From assembly GCA_965602225.1 (NCBI GenBank), contig CBFCYE010000024.1, positions 1 through 37,883 of the forward strand: 37,883 nt of DNA. The letters run 5' to 3'. The notes beneath the pieces are model-generated. The model had not been told where the DNA came from and searched no databases. It saw only the letters and a list, made by a program, of their open reading frames with translations. Numbering within the stretch: the first letter of the stretch is position 1; each line of letters begins with the position of its first letter. Below are positions 17,054-25,486 of the stretch, piece by piece. The translations under genes and the position numbers were made by a program. The stretch is from Tenderia sp965602225 (lineage in GTDB: Bacteria; Pseudomonadota; Gammaproteobacteria; Tenderiales; Tenderiaceae).

Positions 17054-17365
17054 CTAATATGTACTAGCACCCTCAGTAACAATATCCAGCAGCTCAGTCC
17101 GTTTATGCATCGCCTTTTTCATCTCTTTGACAGAAAAAGATGACACACGTAAGCAATGATATTCGCCCGGGGTAATCAACCCTAAAAATAGTCGCTCGAA
17201 AAAGTAGAGTTTGAGCATGGTTGTAGGATGGTAAGCGGGGCGTCCTGTAATTTCATGCGCTGTTTTAAACCCCATTCCGGTGAGATCAAGCCCATCAATA
17301 AAGACATCAATGACGCGTACGGCATTATCTTCACTGATGTAGTCGTTAAGTCTTTCAGGAAACAA
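17054..17365 (-). pseudogene. IS1182-type transposase remnant
   Basis: On the minus strand, MFPERLNDYISEDNAVRVID and then TGRPAYHPTTMLKLYFFERL match the N-terminal part of IS1182/IS5-like transposases. After about 65 residues similarity stops and the frame ends after about 103, whereas the full enzyme has over 400 residues with a DDE catalytic core. The only start is a weak TTG. No terminal inverted repeats are evident. This is a non-functional fragment, abutting the decayed amidotransferase copy. Confidence 0.75.
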
Positions 17366-17382
17366 TGTGGCTTTCGAAATCT

Positions 17383-17503
17383 GTTGCTGAGTCTGCTTGT
17401 TTCCTTCAGCAATAATATCTTTCTACAAACCGTCTGAGTATCTCCTTGGACATGCGGAGTGGGCTTTTGGCTGACTCTCTTTTTTATCCATCTGCGCTTC
17501 ATT
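17383..17503 (-). pseudogene. Decayed copy of the 3' end of the downstream amidotransferase gene
   Basis: About 120 bases closely match 18346-18470, the 3' end and trailer of the intact amidotransferase gene. Shared blocks include TTGCTGAGTCTG, AATAATATCTTTC, CTGAGTATCTCCT and GGCTGACTCTCTTTTTTA. Translated on the minus strand it gives KKRVSQKPTPHVQ against KKRVSLKPTPHAQ in the intact gene, then shifts frame. By eye the identity is roughly 85%. It lies in the same orientation as the intact copy and is not expressed as a useful protein. Confidence 0.8.
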
Positions 17504-17664
17504 GAATGGGTTCATCTCGCTACGGGCTTGCCAGCTTTAGTCTTAAGCCATATTTTAAAAACTCATAATCCTGGTCTTAACAGCCGATATAACTATATAG
17601 GCTTCCCATTTCTGCCTTATTGTTTTTTTGCAGGAGATTAAAGGGTTAGTCGGGAGTTGTGGTT

Positions 17665-18231
17665 ATGTCGGCATTGATATTACGTGTGAACGCGAGTGGT
17701 CAGCCGTTGGCCTGGATACCGTGGCAAGAGGCTGTTTTGCTTTATGCTCGGGATGCTGTGCTTTGGGCGGTTGGTGAGGATTCTTTTCGCTTTCATGGTG
17801 GCACTAACCGGTTGACGGGTTTGCGCTCTTATATTGATGTGCAGCCGGTGATTGCTGCCCGAGGTAGTGTGAAAAAACATGAGCTGCGATCTGTGCCGCC
17901 GCTTACCAATCGGCAGTTGTTTGCTCGTGATCGCCATGTCTGTCTTTATTGTTTGCAGGAGTTCTCAGACCGCTGGTTGACACGTGACCATGTGATTCCG
18001 GTTTCACGCGGTGGTTTGAATATTTGGACCAATGTTGTTACTGCATGCCAGCCATGTAATCAGGTAAAGGCAGCGCGCACACCTGAAGAGTCTGGAATGC
18101 GCTTGCACGCGATACCGTATATGCCTAACTATGCGGAATGGCTGATTTTAAAAAACAGAAAAATAAGATCAGACCAAATGGAGTTTCTGCAGGCGCATTG
18201 CCCAAAAGATTCACCATGGCGGGATAGTTAG
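17665..18231 (+). CDS. HNH endonuclease
   Basis: A 188-residue predicted HNH nuclease. The N-terminal ~75 residues (ILRVNASGQPLAWIPWQEAV) are characteristic of a widespread stand-alone HNH family. The nuclease core has a zinc site of Cys93, Cys96, Cys128 and Cys131 and the HNH residues His109 (TRDHVIPVSRGG), Asn123 and Asn132. The start is the ATG at 17665, eight bases after GGGAG; the GTG at 17659 is too close to that site. Biological targets are unknown. The gene is bracketed by the duplicated amidotransferase 3' ends, suggesting it sits in a rearranged segment. Confidence 0.85.
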   Translation: MSALILRVNASGQPLAWIPWQEAVLLYARDAVLWAVGEDSFRFHGGTNRLTGLRSYIDVQPVIAARGSVKKHELRSVPPLTNRQLFARDRHVCLYCLQEFSDRWLTRDHVIPVSRGGLNIWTNVVTACQPCNQVKAARTPEESGMRLHAIPYMPNYAEWLILKNRKIRSDQMEFLQAHCPKDSPWRDS

Positions 18232-18359
18232 AAATTTACTCACCAGAAGGTACAGAATTAAAAGGGGCAGATCTATTTTCTGAATGCCTGCTTTTACCGC
18301 TTGTTTACGATGTGGCTTTTTAGTGGATTGGTTCAGGCGAAACCGGTTGCTGAGTCTGT

Positions 18360-19112
18360 TTATTTACTTCTGCGATAATATCTTTCCACAAACCGCCTGA
18401 GTATCTCCTGGGCATGCGGGGTGGGTTTCAGGCTGACTCTCTTTTTTAATTCTTCCGCTTCATGCGGTTCGAAATAGCCGTGATTGCGATAGGTGTTGAT
18501 CCGCAATATAAATTCCTCGGCGTCGCCTTCTGGATGGAACTGGGTGGCGTAGACGTTTTCGCCGACGCGAAACATTTGTACTGGGCAATCGCTGCCGCTC
18601 ATCAGTAAGGTCGCGCCATCGGGCGTGGTGTCGACGGCTTCCTTATGGCCGAGTAGAACATCGATTTGCGCTGGGAAACCGGCGAGTAATTTATCCTGTT
18701 TGCCTGCTTCAGTAATCTCGATTGTTACGCAACTCACGGCTTCACCGTATTTGGTGGAGATACGAGTGCCGAGGTAGTTGCCCAGCAGGCCATTGCCAGA
18801 GCAGGCGCCAAGGAAGGGGATGTCTTGCGCCACCACCTGCTTTAGTAGTTTGTTGAAATCGGCCTCGATCTTTTTCTGGATCTCGGATTTCTTATCTGCG
18901 GGGGTGCTGATGTCAAACGGGCTGCCGCCGACTATGATGGCGGAATAATCATCAGGGTTCAGGTTGTCAGGGATGCCGTGTTTTTCGATGCGTATTCTGT
19001 AGGTGTCCTCGGCCTGCAAGCCACCATATTTAAGCAGGCAGGCGTATTCGCTGTCTGAGGTGGCATCTTCAGGTCGCAGTTGCAGAATCAGAATGGGTTT
19101 GCTTGCGGTCAT
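18360..19112 (-). CDS. Class I glutamine amidotransferase-like protein
   Basis: A 250-residue protein of the GMP-synthase-like type 1 glutamine amidotransferase family. The nucleophile is Cys104 in FLGACSGNGLLG (the usual elbow is CLGHQ or similar) and the His/Glu pair is His193/Glu195 in QFHPEGDAEEF. VGGSPFDIS forms the oxyanion strand. The acceptor substrate is unknown; some relatives act on gamma-glutamyl compounds. It starts 14 bases after the DsbA-like gene stop and is probably co-transcribed with it. Its 3' end is duplicated in decayed form at 17383-17503. Confidence 0.85.
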   Translation of the reverse strand: MTASKPILILQLRPEDATSDSEYACLLKYGGLQAEDTYRIRIEKHGIPDNLNPDDYSAIIVGGSPFDISTPADKKSEIQKKIEADFNKLLKQVVAQDIPFLGACSGNGLLGNYLGTRISTKYGEAVSCVTIEITEAGKQDKLLAGFPAQIDVLLGHKEAVDTTPDGATLLMSGSDCPVQMFRVGENVYATQFHPEGDAEEFILRINTYRNHGYFEPHEAEELKKRVSLKPTPHAQEILRRFVERYYRRSK

Positions 19113-19126
19113 CTGTTGGATAAGGC

Positions 19127-19768
19127 TTACGGGTAGTGTTTGGCTATCTCTGCTTCTACCAGTTGATTTAGCTGTTGATAACCAAAGCTGGGCAGGCCCT
19201 GACCATTGACAATAAAGGTTGGGGTTTTGTCGGCGCCTAACTGTTTGGCATCGCTGAGATCTTGCTGGATGATTCGGGCAATGGCCGGGTCTTTGGCGTC
19301 CTGTGCCAGGCGGGCCAGGTCGAGATCAAGGTTTTCCAGCAGTGGCCAGAAACGATCAGCGTAGGCGATATGGTTTTGTGTCCATAGATGTTGGCTTTCA
19401 AACATCAGCTCAAGGACTTCACCGAATTTATCCTGCTTTCGCGCTGCTTCGAGGATGGCCACCATCTCATCTGAGCCTTGATGAAACGGAGCGTAACGCA
19501 GTACCAGTCGGATTTTGTCGTGATGCCGTTGCAGCATGCGTTTTACATAGGGATGGAACTGGCCGCATGTGCCGCAGGCGGGGTCCATAAATTCGACAAT
19601 GACCACCTTGGCTTGTTCTGCGCCAACGCGAGGCGAGTGGTCGCGGATCAGTTGTGCGCTGTCTTGCGCTGCATTTTTTTGTTCAGGTTGTGGGTTGAGG
19701 TTAAGCGCGACCAGTAAGGCGACGGCGATCAATCCCAGGGCAATGAGTGTTATATGGCTTTGCTTCAT
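19127..19768 (-). CDS. DsbA-family thioredoxin-fold protein
   Basis: A 213-residue periplasmic or membrane-anchored disulfide-handling protein. Residues 5-24 form a signal anchor (ITLIALGLIAVALLVALNL). The active site is Cys65-Gly-Thr-Cys68 in DPACGTCGQFHPY, and the TPTFIVNG strand near the C-terminus supplies the cis-proline. The pattern is closest to the DSBA-like thioredoxin/DsbG-type group. Whether it oxidises, isomerises or reduces cannot be read from the sequence. It is the upstream gene of the pair with the amidotransferase. Confidence 0.87.
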   Translation of the reverse strand: MKQSHITLIALGLIAVALLVALNLNPQPEQKNAAQDSAQLIRDHSPRVGAEQAKVVIVEFMDPACGTCGQFHPYVKRMLQRHHDKIRLVLRYAPFHQGSDEMVAILEAARKQDKFGEVLELMFESQHLWTQNHIAYADRFWPLLENLDLDLARLAQDAKDPAIARIIQQDLSDAKQLGADKTPTFIVNGQGLPSFGYQQLNQLVEAEIAKHYP

Positions 19769-19915
19769 GATGATATGGAACTTGGTTGAGAGACAGTGGT
19801 GCTTTTTACCACATTTTGTTGCGGTTCTCTATCAGGATGAATGTCGTGCGTGAGGTTGAGCTGGTGCTATAGCTCAAAACTGAGGGAGCGGGTATAGGGT
19901 AAGTGTTTTTTTTAA

Positions 19916-19939
19916 ATCAGCCTTTTTCGTGCGGCTGAT
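19916..19939 (-). terminator. Weak hairpin downstream of the minus-strand unknown gene
   Basis: ATCAGCC pairs with GGCTGAT across a 10-base loop. On the minus strand it is followed only by TTT and an A-run, so termination would be poor. Confidence 0.3.
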
Positions 19940-19963
19940 GTGCGGCAGAGCGATAAATAATTA

Positions 19964-20044
19964 TTATCCCTTTGCTTGTGCGGCTTTCTGGGCTTCTACT
20001 TCTTCTTTTGCTTTTTGCGCTTCCAGGGCGGCCTTTTCTGCCTG
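19964..20044 (-). pseudogene. In-frame continuation beyond the stop of the upstream unknown gene
   Basis: Directly after the TAA at 20045-20047 the same frame stays open for 26 codons, from CAG to GGA, before a TAA at 19964-19966. The peptide is Ala/Glu/Lys/Gln-rich (begins QAEKAALEAQKAKEEV) and continues the KAA end of the upstream protein smoothly. This looks like the original C-terminal tail, cut off by one nonsense mutation, or reached by readthrough. Confidence 0.6.
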
Positions 20045-20710
20045 TTAGGCTGCTTTGCGGTCGTTGACTATTTTTTCATGCATTAATTGATAGACCTTGA
20101 ATAGGCCTTGGGTGCCGATCTTGAGATCTGCCAATGCGACTGTATGGTCGTTCTTGATGTTGACCCGGTATACCAGGGTTCGCTCGCGCATCATTTCGTC
20201 AGTGGTGAAATCCAGCTTATCTGTAAAGCCGAATCTGGAGGCGTTTCTGCCGAAGGTGTTAAAGGCTGTTTTGAAATCGGCCTCTTCAAGCACGTCCATG
20301 TTTCTAACTGTCATCGCTATGACAAATGAGTTTTCATAGGTGCTTTTTTTGAGAGCAGAGGCAGGGAAACTTAGCCTGAAGTTTTCCATTTGGGTTGGCG
20401 CGTAGGGGATGAATAAGACGTTTTCTATTTTTAGTTCTTCTTCCTCTTCCTTGAAGTTAGGTTGAAAAAGATATTCCTTGGGATTGACGCTGTTGAATTT
20501 GATGCTTCTGCGCAGCAGGGGCGTTAAGTCAACTGGGCGATCCTCTATTTCAAGTTCCAGATCTTTTAAAAAAACTGTGAACTCCTCGGGTTCGCCTTTT
20601 TTTGTGTTTGCCCCAAACCGTCGAACAAAGTCTGTGGCTTTTGGGCGCGTTTCAATTGCGCCTTCATCCATTAAAATGAACTCACTTAAGTCGGGGTTTG
20701 CTGATAGCAT
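20045..20710 (-). CDS. Unrecognised conserved-looking protein, possibly truncated at its C-terminus
   Basis: A 221-residue protein with no signal peptide or membrane segment; I do not recognise the family. It is rich in charged residues, with an acidic run KEEEEEL in the middle. The C-terminus is Lys/Ala-rich (MHEKIVNDRKAA) and the frame resumes after the stop (19964-20044). Upstream AGAAAGG lies about 13 bases before the ATG. It stands alone on the minus strand, divergent from proA. Codon use looks ordinary, so it is probably a real gene. Confidence 0.6.
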   Translation of the reverse strand: MLSANPDLSEFILMDEGAIETRPKATDFVRRFGANTKKGEPEEFTVFLKDLELEIEDRPVDLTPLLRRSIKFNSVNPKEYLFQPNFKEEEEELKIENVLFIPYAPTQMENFRLSFPASALKKSTYENSFVIAMTVRNMDVLEEADFKTAFNTFGRNASRFGFTDKLDFTTDEMMRERTLVYRVNIKNDHTVALADLKIGTQGLFKVYQLMHEKIVNDRKAA

Positions 20711-21035
20711 ATTTTAAATACAGCCTTTCTTGTTAAGCAAGATCGATATGGCCACCATGTGTATTTCCGGCTGGCCACCTTTATATATCGTTCGGCCAGC
20801 TAAATCACTTAACAGTTATATTTAAAAAGTATTAATAAATCATTGGTTTTTGTGACGGTGTCGACATTTTTTGTGAATGTCTGGCCGCTTTAGGCGCTGC
20901 CATGTCGGTCTGCTAGGCACATATGGGCGGTACTTTGGCGCAGAGCTTTGCCAATTCAGCCTATTGCGCGCCAGGTTAAGCCGGGGCGAAATGGCCCCTG
21001 CGCAGGGCTGAGAGGCAATGCTTGGTGGGAATTGC
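20711..21035. other. Long intergenic region between an unknown gene and proA
   Basis: No credible reading frame or RNA gene is visible in this divergent region. It holds the upstream signals of the minus-strand gene on its left. Its right part runs into the proA promoter. Confidence 0.5.
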
Positions 21036-21041
21036 TATAAT
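21033..21041 (+). promoter_or_regulatory. Extended -10 promoter of proA
   Basis: TGCTATAAT is a perfect TATAAT (21036-21041) with the TGN extension, followed by CGCGGC. No good -35 is present, which fits an extended -10 promoter. The proA ATG is 66 bases downstream. Confidence 0.65.
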
Positions 21042-21107
21042 CGCGGCTTTGCTTGGGCGGGCTAAGGCTGTTCCCGCAGCAAAAGCTTATCTAAAAGGTT
21101 ATGCAAA

Positions 21108-22367
21108 ATGAGTGACGTCAAGCAATACATGACTGAAGTTGGCCAGCGTGCCCGTGCTGCTTCGCGTGAGATTAGCCGTGCTGAGACTGCGGTCAAAAAT
21201 GCTGCGCTGAATGCCATTGCCGATGTTATCGAGGCGCAGCAGGCTAGTTTGCTGCAAGCCAACGGCAAAGATATGCAGGCAGGTCGTGATAGTGGGCTGG
21301 ATGCAGCGCTGCTGGATCGCCTCGAACTGACTCCCTCGGTTATTGCTGGTATGGCCGAAGGCCTGCGCCAGGTCGCGGCCCTGTCTGACCCTATCGGTGA
21401 GATCAGTGGCATGAGTTATCGTCCTTCCGGTATCCAGGTGGGCAAGATGCGCGTGCCTTTGGGTGTGGTGGGCATCATCTATGAGTCGCGGCCGAATGTG
21501 ACTGCTGATGCGGCCGGTCTGGCCTTGAAGTCGGGTAATGCGGCGATTCTGCGTGGTGGTAAAGAGGCGATTCACTCCAATCAGGCGATTGCGCTATGTA
21601 TTCATGCCGGTCTGGAAAAGGTCGGTCTGCCTGCTGCTGCGGTGCAGGTGGTTGAGACCACTGATCGTGCTGCGGTAGGACAGCTGATTACCATGCCTGA
21701 GTATGTCGATGTCATTATTCCGCGCGGTGGTCGAGGCCTGATCGAACGTATCAGTCAGGACGCCCGGGTGCCGGTGATTAAACACCTGGACGGGATTTGT
21801 CATGTCTATATTGATGATGAAGCGGATCTGGAAAAGGCGACTCAGATTGCCTTTAATGCCAAGACCCATCGTTATGGTGTCTGTAATGCCATGGAGACCC
21901 TGTTGGTTGCCGAGGGTATTGCGGAACAGGTGCTGCCGGAGTTGGCCGGTATGTATAAAGAGAAGGGTGTTGAGCTGCGTGGCTGTCTGACGACCTGCAA
22001 GGTGGTCGCTGGTGTGATTCCCGCCACTGACGAGGATTGGGCGACGGAGTATCTGGCGCCGGTGTTATCGATTCGGGTGGTCAAGGATCTTGATGAGGCC
22101 ATGGATCACATTCGTCTTTATAGCTCGGGTCATACCGAGTCCATCGTCACTGAAAATTACACCAAGGCGCGACGTTTTCTGCGTGAAGTGGATTCCAGTT
22201 CGGTGATGGTCAATGCCTCAACCCGCTTTGCCGACGGTTTTGAATATGGGCTTGGGGCAGAGATCGGTATCAGTACCGATAAGTTTCATGCCCGTGGCCC
22301 GGTGGGTCTGGAAGGCCTGACTTCGCAGAAGTATGTTGTTTTGGGCGACGGCCAGATTCGTCAGTGA
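21108..22367 (+). CDS. proA: Gamma-glutamyl phosphate reductase ProA
   Basis: A 419-residue cytosolic enzyme that reduces gamma-glutamyl phosphate with NADPH to glutamate semialdehyde, the second step of proline synthesis. The aldehyde-dehydrogenase fold is clear: VPLGVVGIIYESRPNVTADA, SGNAAILRGGKEA and the catalytic Cys259 in YGVCNAMETLLV. The ATG at 21108 follows AAAAGG. The TGA overlaps the GTG start of nadD by three bases. The partner proB is not in this window. Confidence 0.96.
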   Translation: MSDVKQYMTEVGQRARAASREISRAETAVKNAALNAIADVIEAQQASLLQANGKDMQAGRDSGLDAALLDRLELTPSVIAGMAEGLRQVAALSDPIGEISGMSYRPSGIQVGKMRVPLGVVGIIYESRPNVTADAAGLALKSGNAAILRGGKEAIHSNQAIALCIHAGLEKVGLPAAAVQVVETTDRAAVGQLITMPEYVDVIIPRGGRGLIERISQDARVPVIKHLDGICHVYIDDEADLEKATQIAFNAKTHRYGVCNAMETLLVAEGIAEQVLPELAGMYKEKGVELRGCLTTCKVVAGVIPATDEDWATEYLAPVLSIRVVKDLDEAMDHIRLYSSGHTESIVTENYTKARRFLREVDSSSVMVNASTRFADGFEYGLGAEIGISTDKFHARGPVGLEGLTSQKYVVLGDGQIRQ

Positions 22368-22996
22368 TAGGCATTTTTGGCGGTACATTTGACCCGGTTC
22401 ATTACGGCCATCTAAGACCGCTGCTGGAAGTACAGCAAACACTGGGCCTGGATGAGGTTCGTCTGATCCCTAGTTTTATCCCTCCGCACAGGGATGCCCC
22501 AGGTGCCAGTGCCGAGCAACGCCTGGCAATGTTGGCGTTGGCCGCGGCGGAGACGCCGGGTTTTGTCATTGATCAGCGCGAGTTGTTACGTGGTGGGCCG
22601 TCTTATACGGTGGATACCCTGCAATCCTTGCGTGATGAGTTGGGTAGTAATCAATCCTTATGCCTGATTATGGGGCTGGATGCCTTTGTGGCTTTGGACA
22701 GCTGGCATCAATGGCAGCGCCTGACTGAGTTGGCCCATATTGTGGTGATGCAGCGCCCGGGTGGCCTGCTAGCCAAGACAGGCGCGGTTGCCGAACTGGT
22801 TGAGCAAAGACAAGTGCTGGATGTGGCAGAGCTGGAAAATCAGCCGGCGGGTAGGGTCTATTTTCAGTCTGTGACCCAGTTGGATATTTCTGCCACCGCT
22901 ATTCGTGAGCAGCTGGCCCGTGGCCAGGATGTACGTTTTTTAATGCCGGACAGTGTCCGCTACTACATAGAGACCCAAGGTCTTTATAAATGTTGA
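22364..22996 (+). CDS. nadD: Nicotinate-nucleotide adenylyltransferase NadD
   Basis: A 210-residue enzyme forming deamido-NAD from nicotinate mononucleotide and ATP. The nucleotidyltransferase motif GGTFDPVHYGHL lies at the N-terminus and the second motif, ISATAIR, near the C-terminus. The start is a GTG that overlaps the proA stop (GTGA), so translation is coupled. Order proA-nadD-rsfS-rlmH is common in gammaproteobacteria. Confidence 0.95.
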   Translation: MIGIFGGTFDPVHYGHLRPLLEVQQTLGLDEVRLIPSFIPPHRDAPGASAEQRLAMLALAAAETPGFVIDQRELLRGGPSYTVDTLQSLRDELGSNQSLCLIMGLDAFVALDSWHQWQRLTELAHIVVMQRPGGLLAKTGAVAELVEQRQVLDVAELENQPAGRVYFQSVTQLDISATAIREQLARGQDVRFLMPDSVRYYIETQGLYKC

Positions 22997-23005
22997 GAGA
23001 GATAG

Positions 23006-23365
23006 ATGAAAGAAGTTGAAGAGATCAAAAATCTGGCGGTCAATGCCCTGGAAGAACTAAAGGCTGTTGATGTGGTGGTTTTGGATGTGCGTGGTAAATC
23101 CAATGTCACTGATTTTATGGTAATCGCTAGCGGCACCTCAAGCCGACATGTTAAAGCGATGGCCAATAATGTTGTCGTTGAAGTGAAAAAGGCTGGCATC
23201 GTTCCTCTGGGTGTTGAGGGTGAAAGCACCAGTGAGTGGGTGTTGGTCGATCTGGTGGATGTTGTTGTTCACATTATGTTGCCGGAGACGCGTGATTTCT
23301 ATCAGCTGGAAAAGCTGTGGGAAGCGGGTTCGGTTGATGCCTTGGCCGAAGCCAGACCACAATAG
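23006..23365 (+). CDS. rsfS: Ribosomal silencing factor RsfS
   Basis: A 119-residue protein that binds uL14 on the 50S subunit and blocks subunit joining under starvation. The family core is visible: VVLDVRGKSNVTDFMVIASGTSSRHVKA and a VLVDLVDVVVHIM segment. It starts 9 bases after nadD with a GAGAGA-type ribosome binding site, in a stable operon with rlmH. Confidence 0.95.
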   Translation: MKEVEEIKNLAVNALEELKAVDVVVLDVRGKSNVTDFMVIASGTSSRHVKAMANNVVVEVKKAGIVPLGVEGESTSEWVLVDLVDVVVHIMLPETRDFYQLEKLWEAGSVDALAEARPQ

Positions 23366-23382
23366 TTTTTTTGTCGTATTAA

Positions 23383-23853
23383 GTGCATATCCATCTGATA
23401 GCGGTCGGGCAGAAGATGCCCGACTGGATCAAAACTGGCTATGACGAATATGCCAAACGTCTGCCGCAAAATTTCAGCTTAAAGCTGGTTGAAATATCCC
23501 CGGGACATCGCAGCAAAAGCAGCGATCCCAAACGTGCCATCGAAGAAGAGAGTCTAAAAGTTCTGAATGCCATTCCTGCCGGCGCGCATGTCATTGCCCT
23601 GGATGAACGCGGCAAACAGTGGACCACCCTAAAATTGGCCGATCAGATGCGCGATTGGATGCAGGATGGTCGTGATGTTGCGTTGTTAGTGGGTGGGCCG
23701 GATGGGTTGTCAAAAGAATGTAAACAGCGAGCAGAGCAACTCTGGTCGTTATCGAATCTAACCCTGCCGCATCCTTTGGTACGTGTATTTTTATCCGAAC
23801 AACTCTATCGTGCCTGGAGCGTGACCCAGGGTCATCCTTATCACCGCGAATAG
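23383..23853 (+). CDS. rlmH: 23S rRNA pseudouridine-1915 N3-methyltransferase RlmH
   Basis: A 156-residue SPOUT-class methyltransferase. The SAM knot motif LLVGGPDGLS and the conserved C-terminus RAWSVTQGHPYHRE are present; length equals E. coli RlmH (155). The start is a GTG at 23383, 17 bases after the rsfS stop. It modifies helix 69 of 23S rRNA in the assembled ribosome. Confidence 0.95.
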   Translation: MHIHLIAVGQKMPDWIKTGYDEYAKRLPQNFSLKLVEISPGHRSKSSDPKRAIEEESLKVLNAIPAGAHVIALDERGKQWTTLKLADQMRDWMQDGRDVALLVGGPDGLSKECKQRAEQLWSLSNLTLPHPLVRVFLSEQLYRAWSVTQGHPYHRE

Positions 23854-23872
23854 CTGAAACCAATCACTAGGC

Positions 23873-24032
23873 CATCTCTAAAAAGGCATTTTTTTCGCGA
23901 TAGCTGCGTCAGCTCCATGCTCAAATACCCGAAAATGAGGGGCACGCTGTCCTCATGTATTCCACATACACTGCGGTTCTGCGCGCGGTGCTTTCTTGCC
24001 CTTACAAAAAAAAAACACTATTTTTAGAGGTG
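23873..24032. mobile_element. MITE-like element of about 160 bp
   Basis: The left end CATCTCTAAAAAGGCATTTT and the reverse complement of the right end, CACCTCTAAAAATAGTGTTT, are imperfect terminal inverted repeats of about 23 bases ending in T-runs. The interior has no coding capacity. It lies exactly between the convergent rlmH and antiporter genes, ending 5 bases before the antiporter stop. No target duplication is obvious. Confidence 0.55.
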
Positions 24033-24036
24033 CTCA

Positions 24037-25206
24037 CTATTCGTTGCGAGCGGCTTTTTTGAGTGCGATCCGGGTAAAAACAGGGCCAATAATTTCAAAA
24101 AAGATGGTGGAGCTGATCACTACCGACAACAGTGTTTGTCGGTATTCAGGGAATTGATTCGAAGCAACCAGTGCCATACCCATGGCTGCGCCTGCTTGAG
24201 GTAATAATGCCGCTCCCATCCAATGGCGCGTTGTTTTGTCAGCATTACTGATGCGAGCACCAATGTTGGCACCAATAATCTTGCCGATGCCTCTGAAAAT
24301 AATAAATACGATGATGATCATGCCTATTTCGTTGAGGCTGGCAATATTGAGTGAGGCGCCGGCCAAAATAAAAAATATGATCATTAATGGCCACTCAATT
24401 CCCTCGATGGCATTTAATGGATATTCGTGATGTTTTGCTAGATTAGCGATGGTTGCTCCTAGTGTCATCGCTGCAATCAGGAATGACACATCCAGCCATA
24501 AGGCCAGACCACCGCAAACAAACACTACAGCTAATGCTTCGGTTAGCATGGGCCGGCCTGGTTTGATGCGGCCAGTAAGAAAGGCCGCAGGTAGTCCAAT
24601 GCCGAGCCCCAGCAATACCGCGCCACCAATTTCAAATCCGGCACTGAGTATGAAATGGGTTTCGTTTGGATTGCCATTGATGACAGCAACAAGTGCAATG
24701 CCAAGGCTGAATAGAATCAGTCCCCAGGCGTCATCAAGAGCGACAATCGCAAGTAGTGAACGGGAAAAGTTGGATTTGTTGTTTGATTCGATAACCGTAT
24801 CGACTGTTGCCGCGGGTGCCGTTGCCGAGGCAATGCAGCCAAGCAGAATAGCTATTTCCAGCGGTAGTCCGGTTGTGCTCAGGGCAAGGGTGACAATGGC
24901 GGTTGTGAAAACAGCTGCGCTTATGGATATGGATAGTATTGTTTTTCCCGATTTTTTAATGGTTTCCGTTGTTAGTATTCCACCCAACATAAAACCAACC
25001 ACAAGTAAGGTCATCTCGGCAATTAATTCGAAGCGATCACTAAAAACGGTGGGGATTAAATTAAAGCCTTCTTCACCGATGATGATGCCAAAGATGAGTA
25101 GTAGTGTTATGCGGGGTAGAAAAGTTTTTTTCCCGACCCAATCTGTTATTAGGCCGAGAACTAAGATCCCGCCCAAGGCTAAAAGAAATTGTGCATTGGC
25201 TAGCAT
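24037..25206 (-). CDS. Cation:proton antiporter (CPA2/Kef-like)
   Basis: A 389-residue integral membrane protein with about 11-12 hydrophobic segments across its full length, matching the Na+/H+ exchanger domain of CPA2 transporters. Features include LTEALAVVFVCGGLALWLDVSFLIAAMTLGA-type helices and the acidic VALDDAWGLILFSLG segment, where two aspartates sit in a membrane helix as in proton antiporters. It lacks TrkA-N or TrkA-C regulatory domains. The exchanged cation is unknown. It is divergent from the histone-like gene, with a 280-base AT-rich gap. Confidence 0.85.
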   Translation of the reverse strand: MLANAQFLLALGGILVLGLITDWVGKKTFLPRITLLLIFGIIIGEEGFNLIPTVFSDRFELIAEMTLLVVGFMLGGILTTETIKKSGKTILSISISAAVFTTAIVTLALSTTGLPLEIAILLGCIASATAPAATVDTVIESNNKSNFSRSLLAIVALDDAWGLILFSLGIALVAVINGNPNETHFILSAGFEIGGAVLLGLGIGLPAAFLTGRIKPGRPMLTEALAVVFVCGGLALWLDVSFLIAAMTLGATIANLAKHHEYPLNAIEGIEWPLMIIFFILAGASLNIASLNEIGMIIIVFIIFRGIGKIIGANIGARISNADKTTRHWMGAALLPQAGAAMGMALVASNQFPEYRQTLLSVVISSTIFFEIIGPVFTRIALKKAARNE

Positions 25207-25486
25207 CTTAATGTGTCAGTTTATTGGCTTTTTTGCGTGATTAGATAAAGCATTGTTAATCATTTTTATCGAATTGTTCAATTTATTTTGATGTTTATTA
25301 ACTAGAGTTAGAATGTGAACGTTTTTTTGCAAATATTTTATTTGTTAAAGCCTCTAATGATTTTTTAAATACGGTCGATTATGAGTGGGATAACAATATA
25401 TGGGTTGTTTTTTTTGCATTCGTATGGCGTTTGAAATTAGAATGGGTTCGCACTCTTTTAGTTAAATACAAAATGGAGAATATTTA

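Noticed and set aside
17054..17365. Active insertion sequence
   Set aside because: Only the N-terminal quarter of the transposase survives; there is no catalytic core and no terminal repeats were found.
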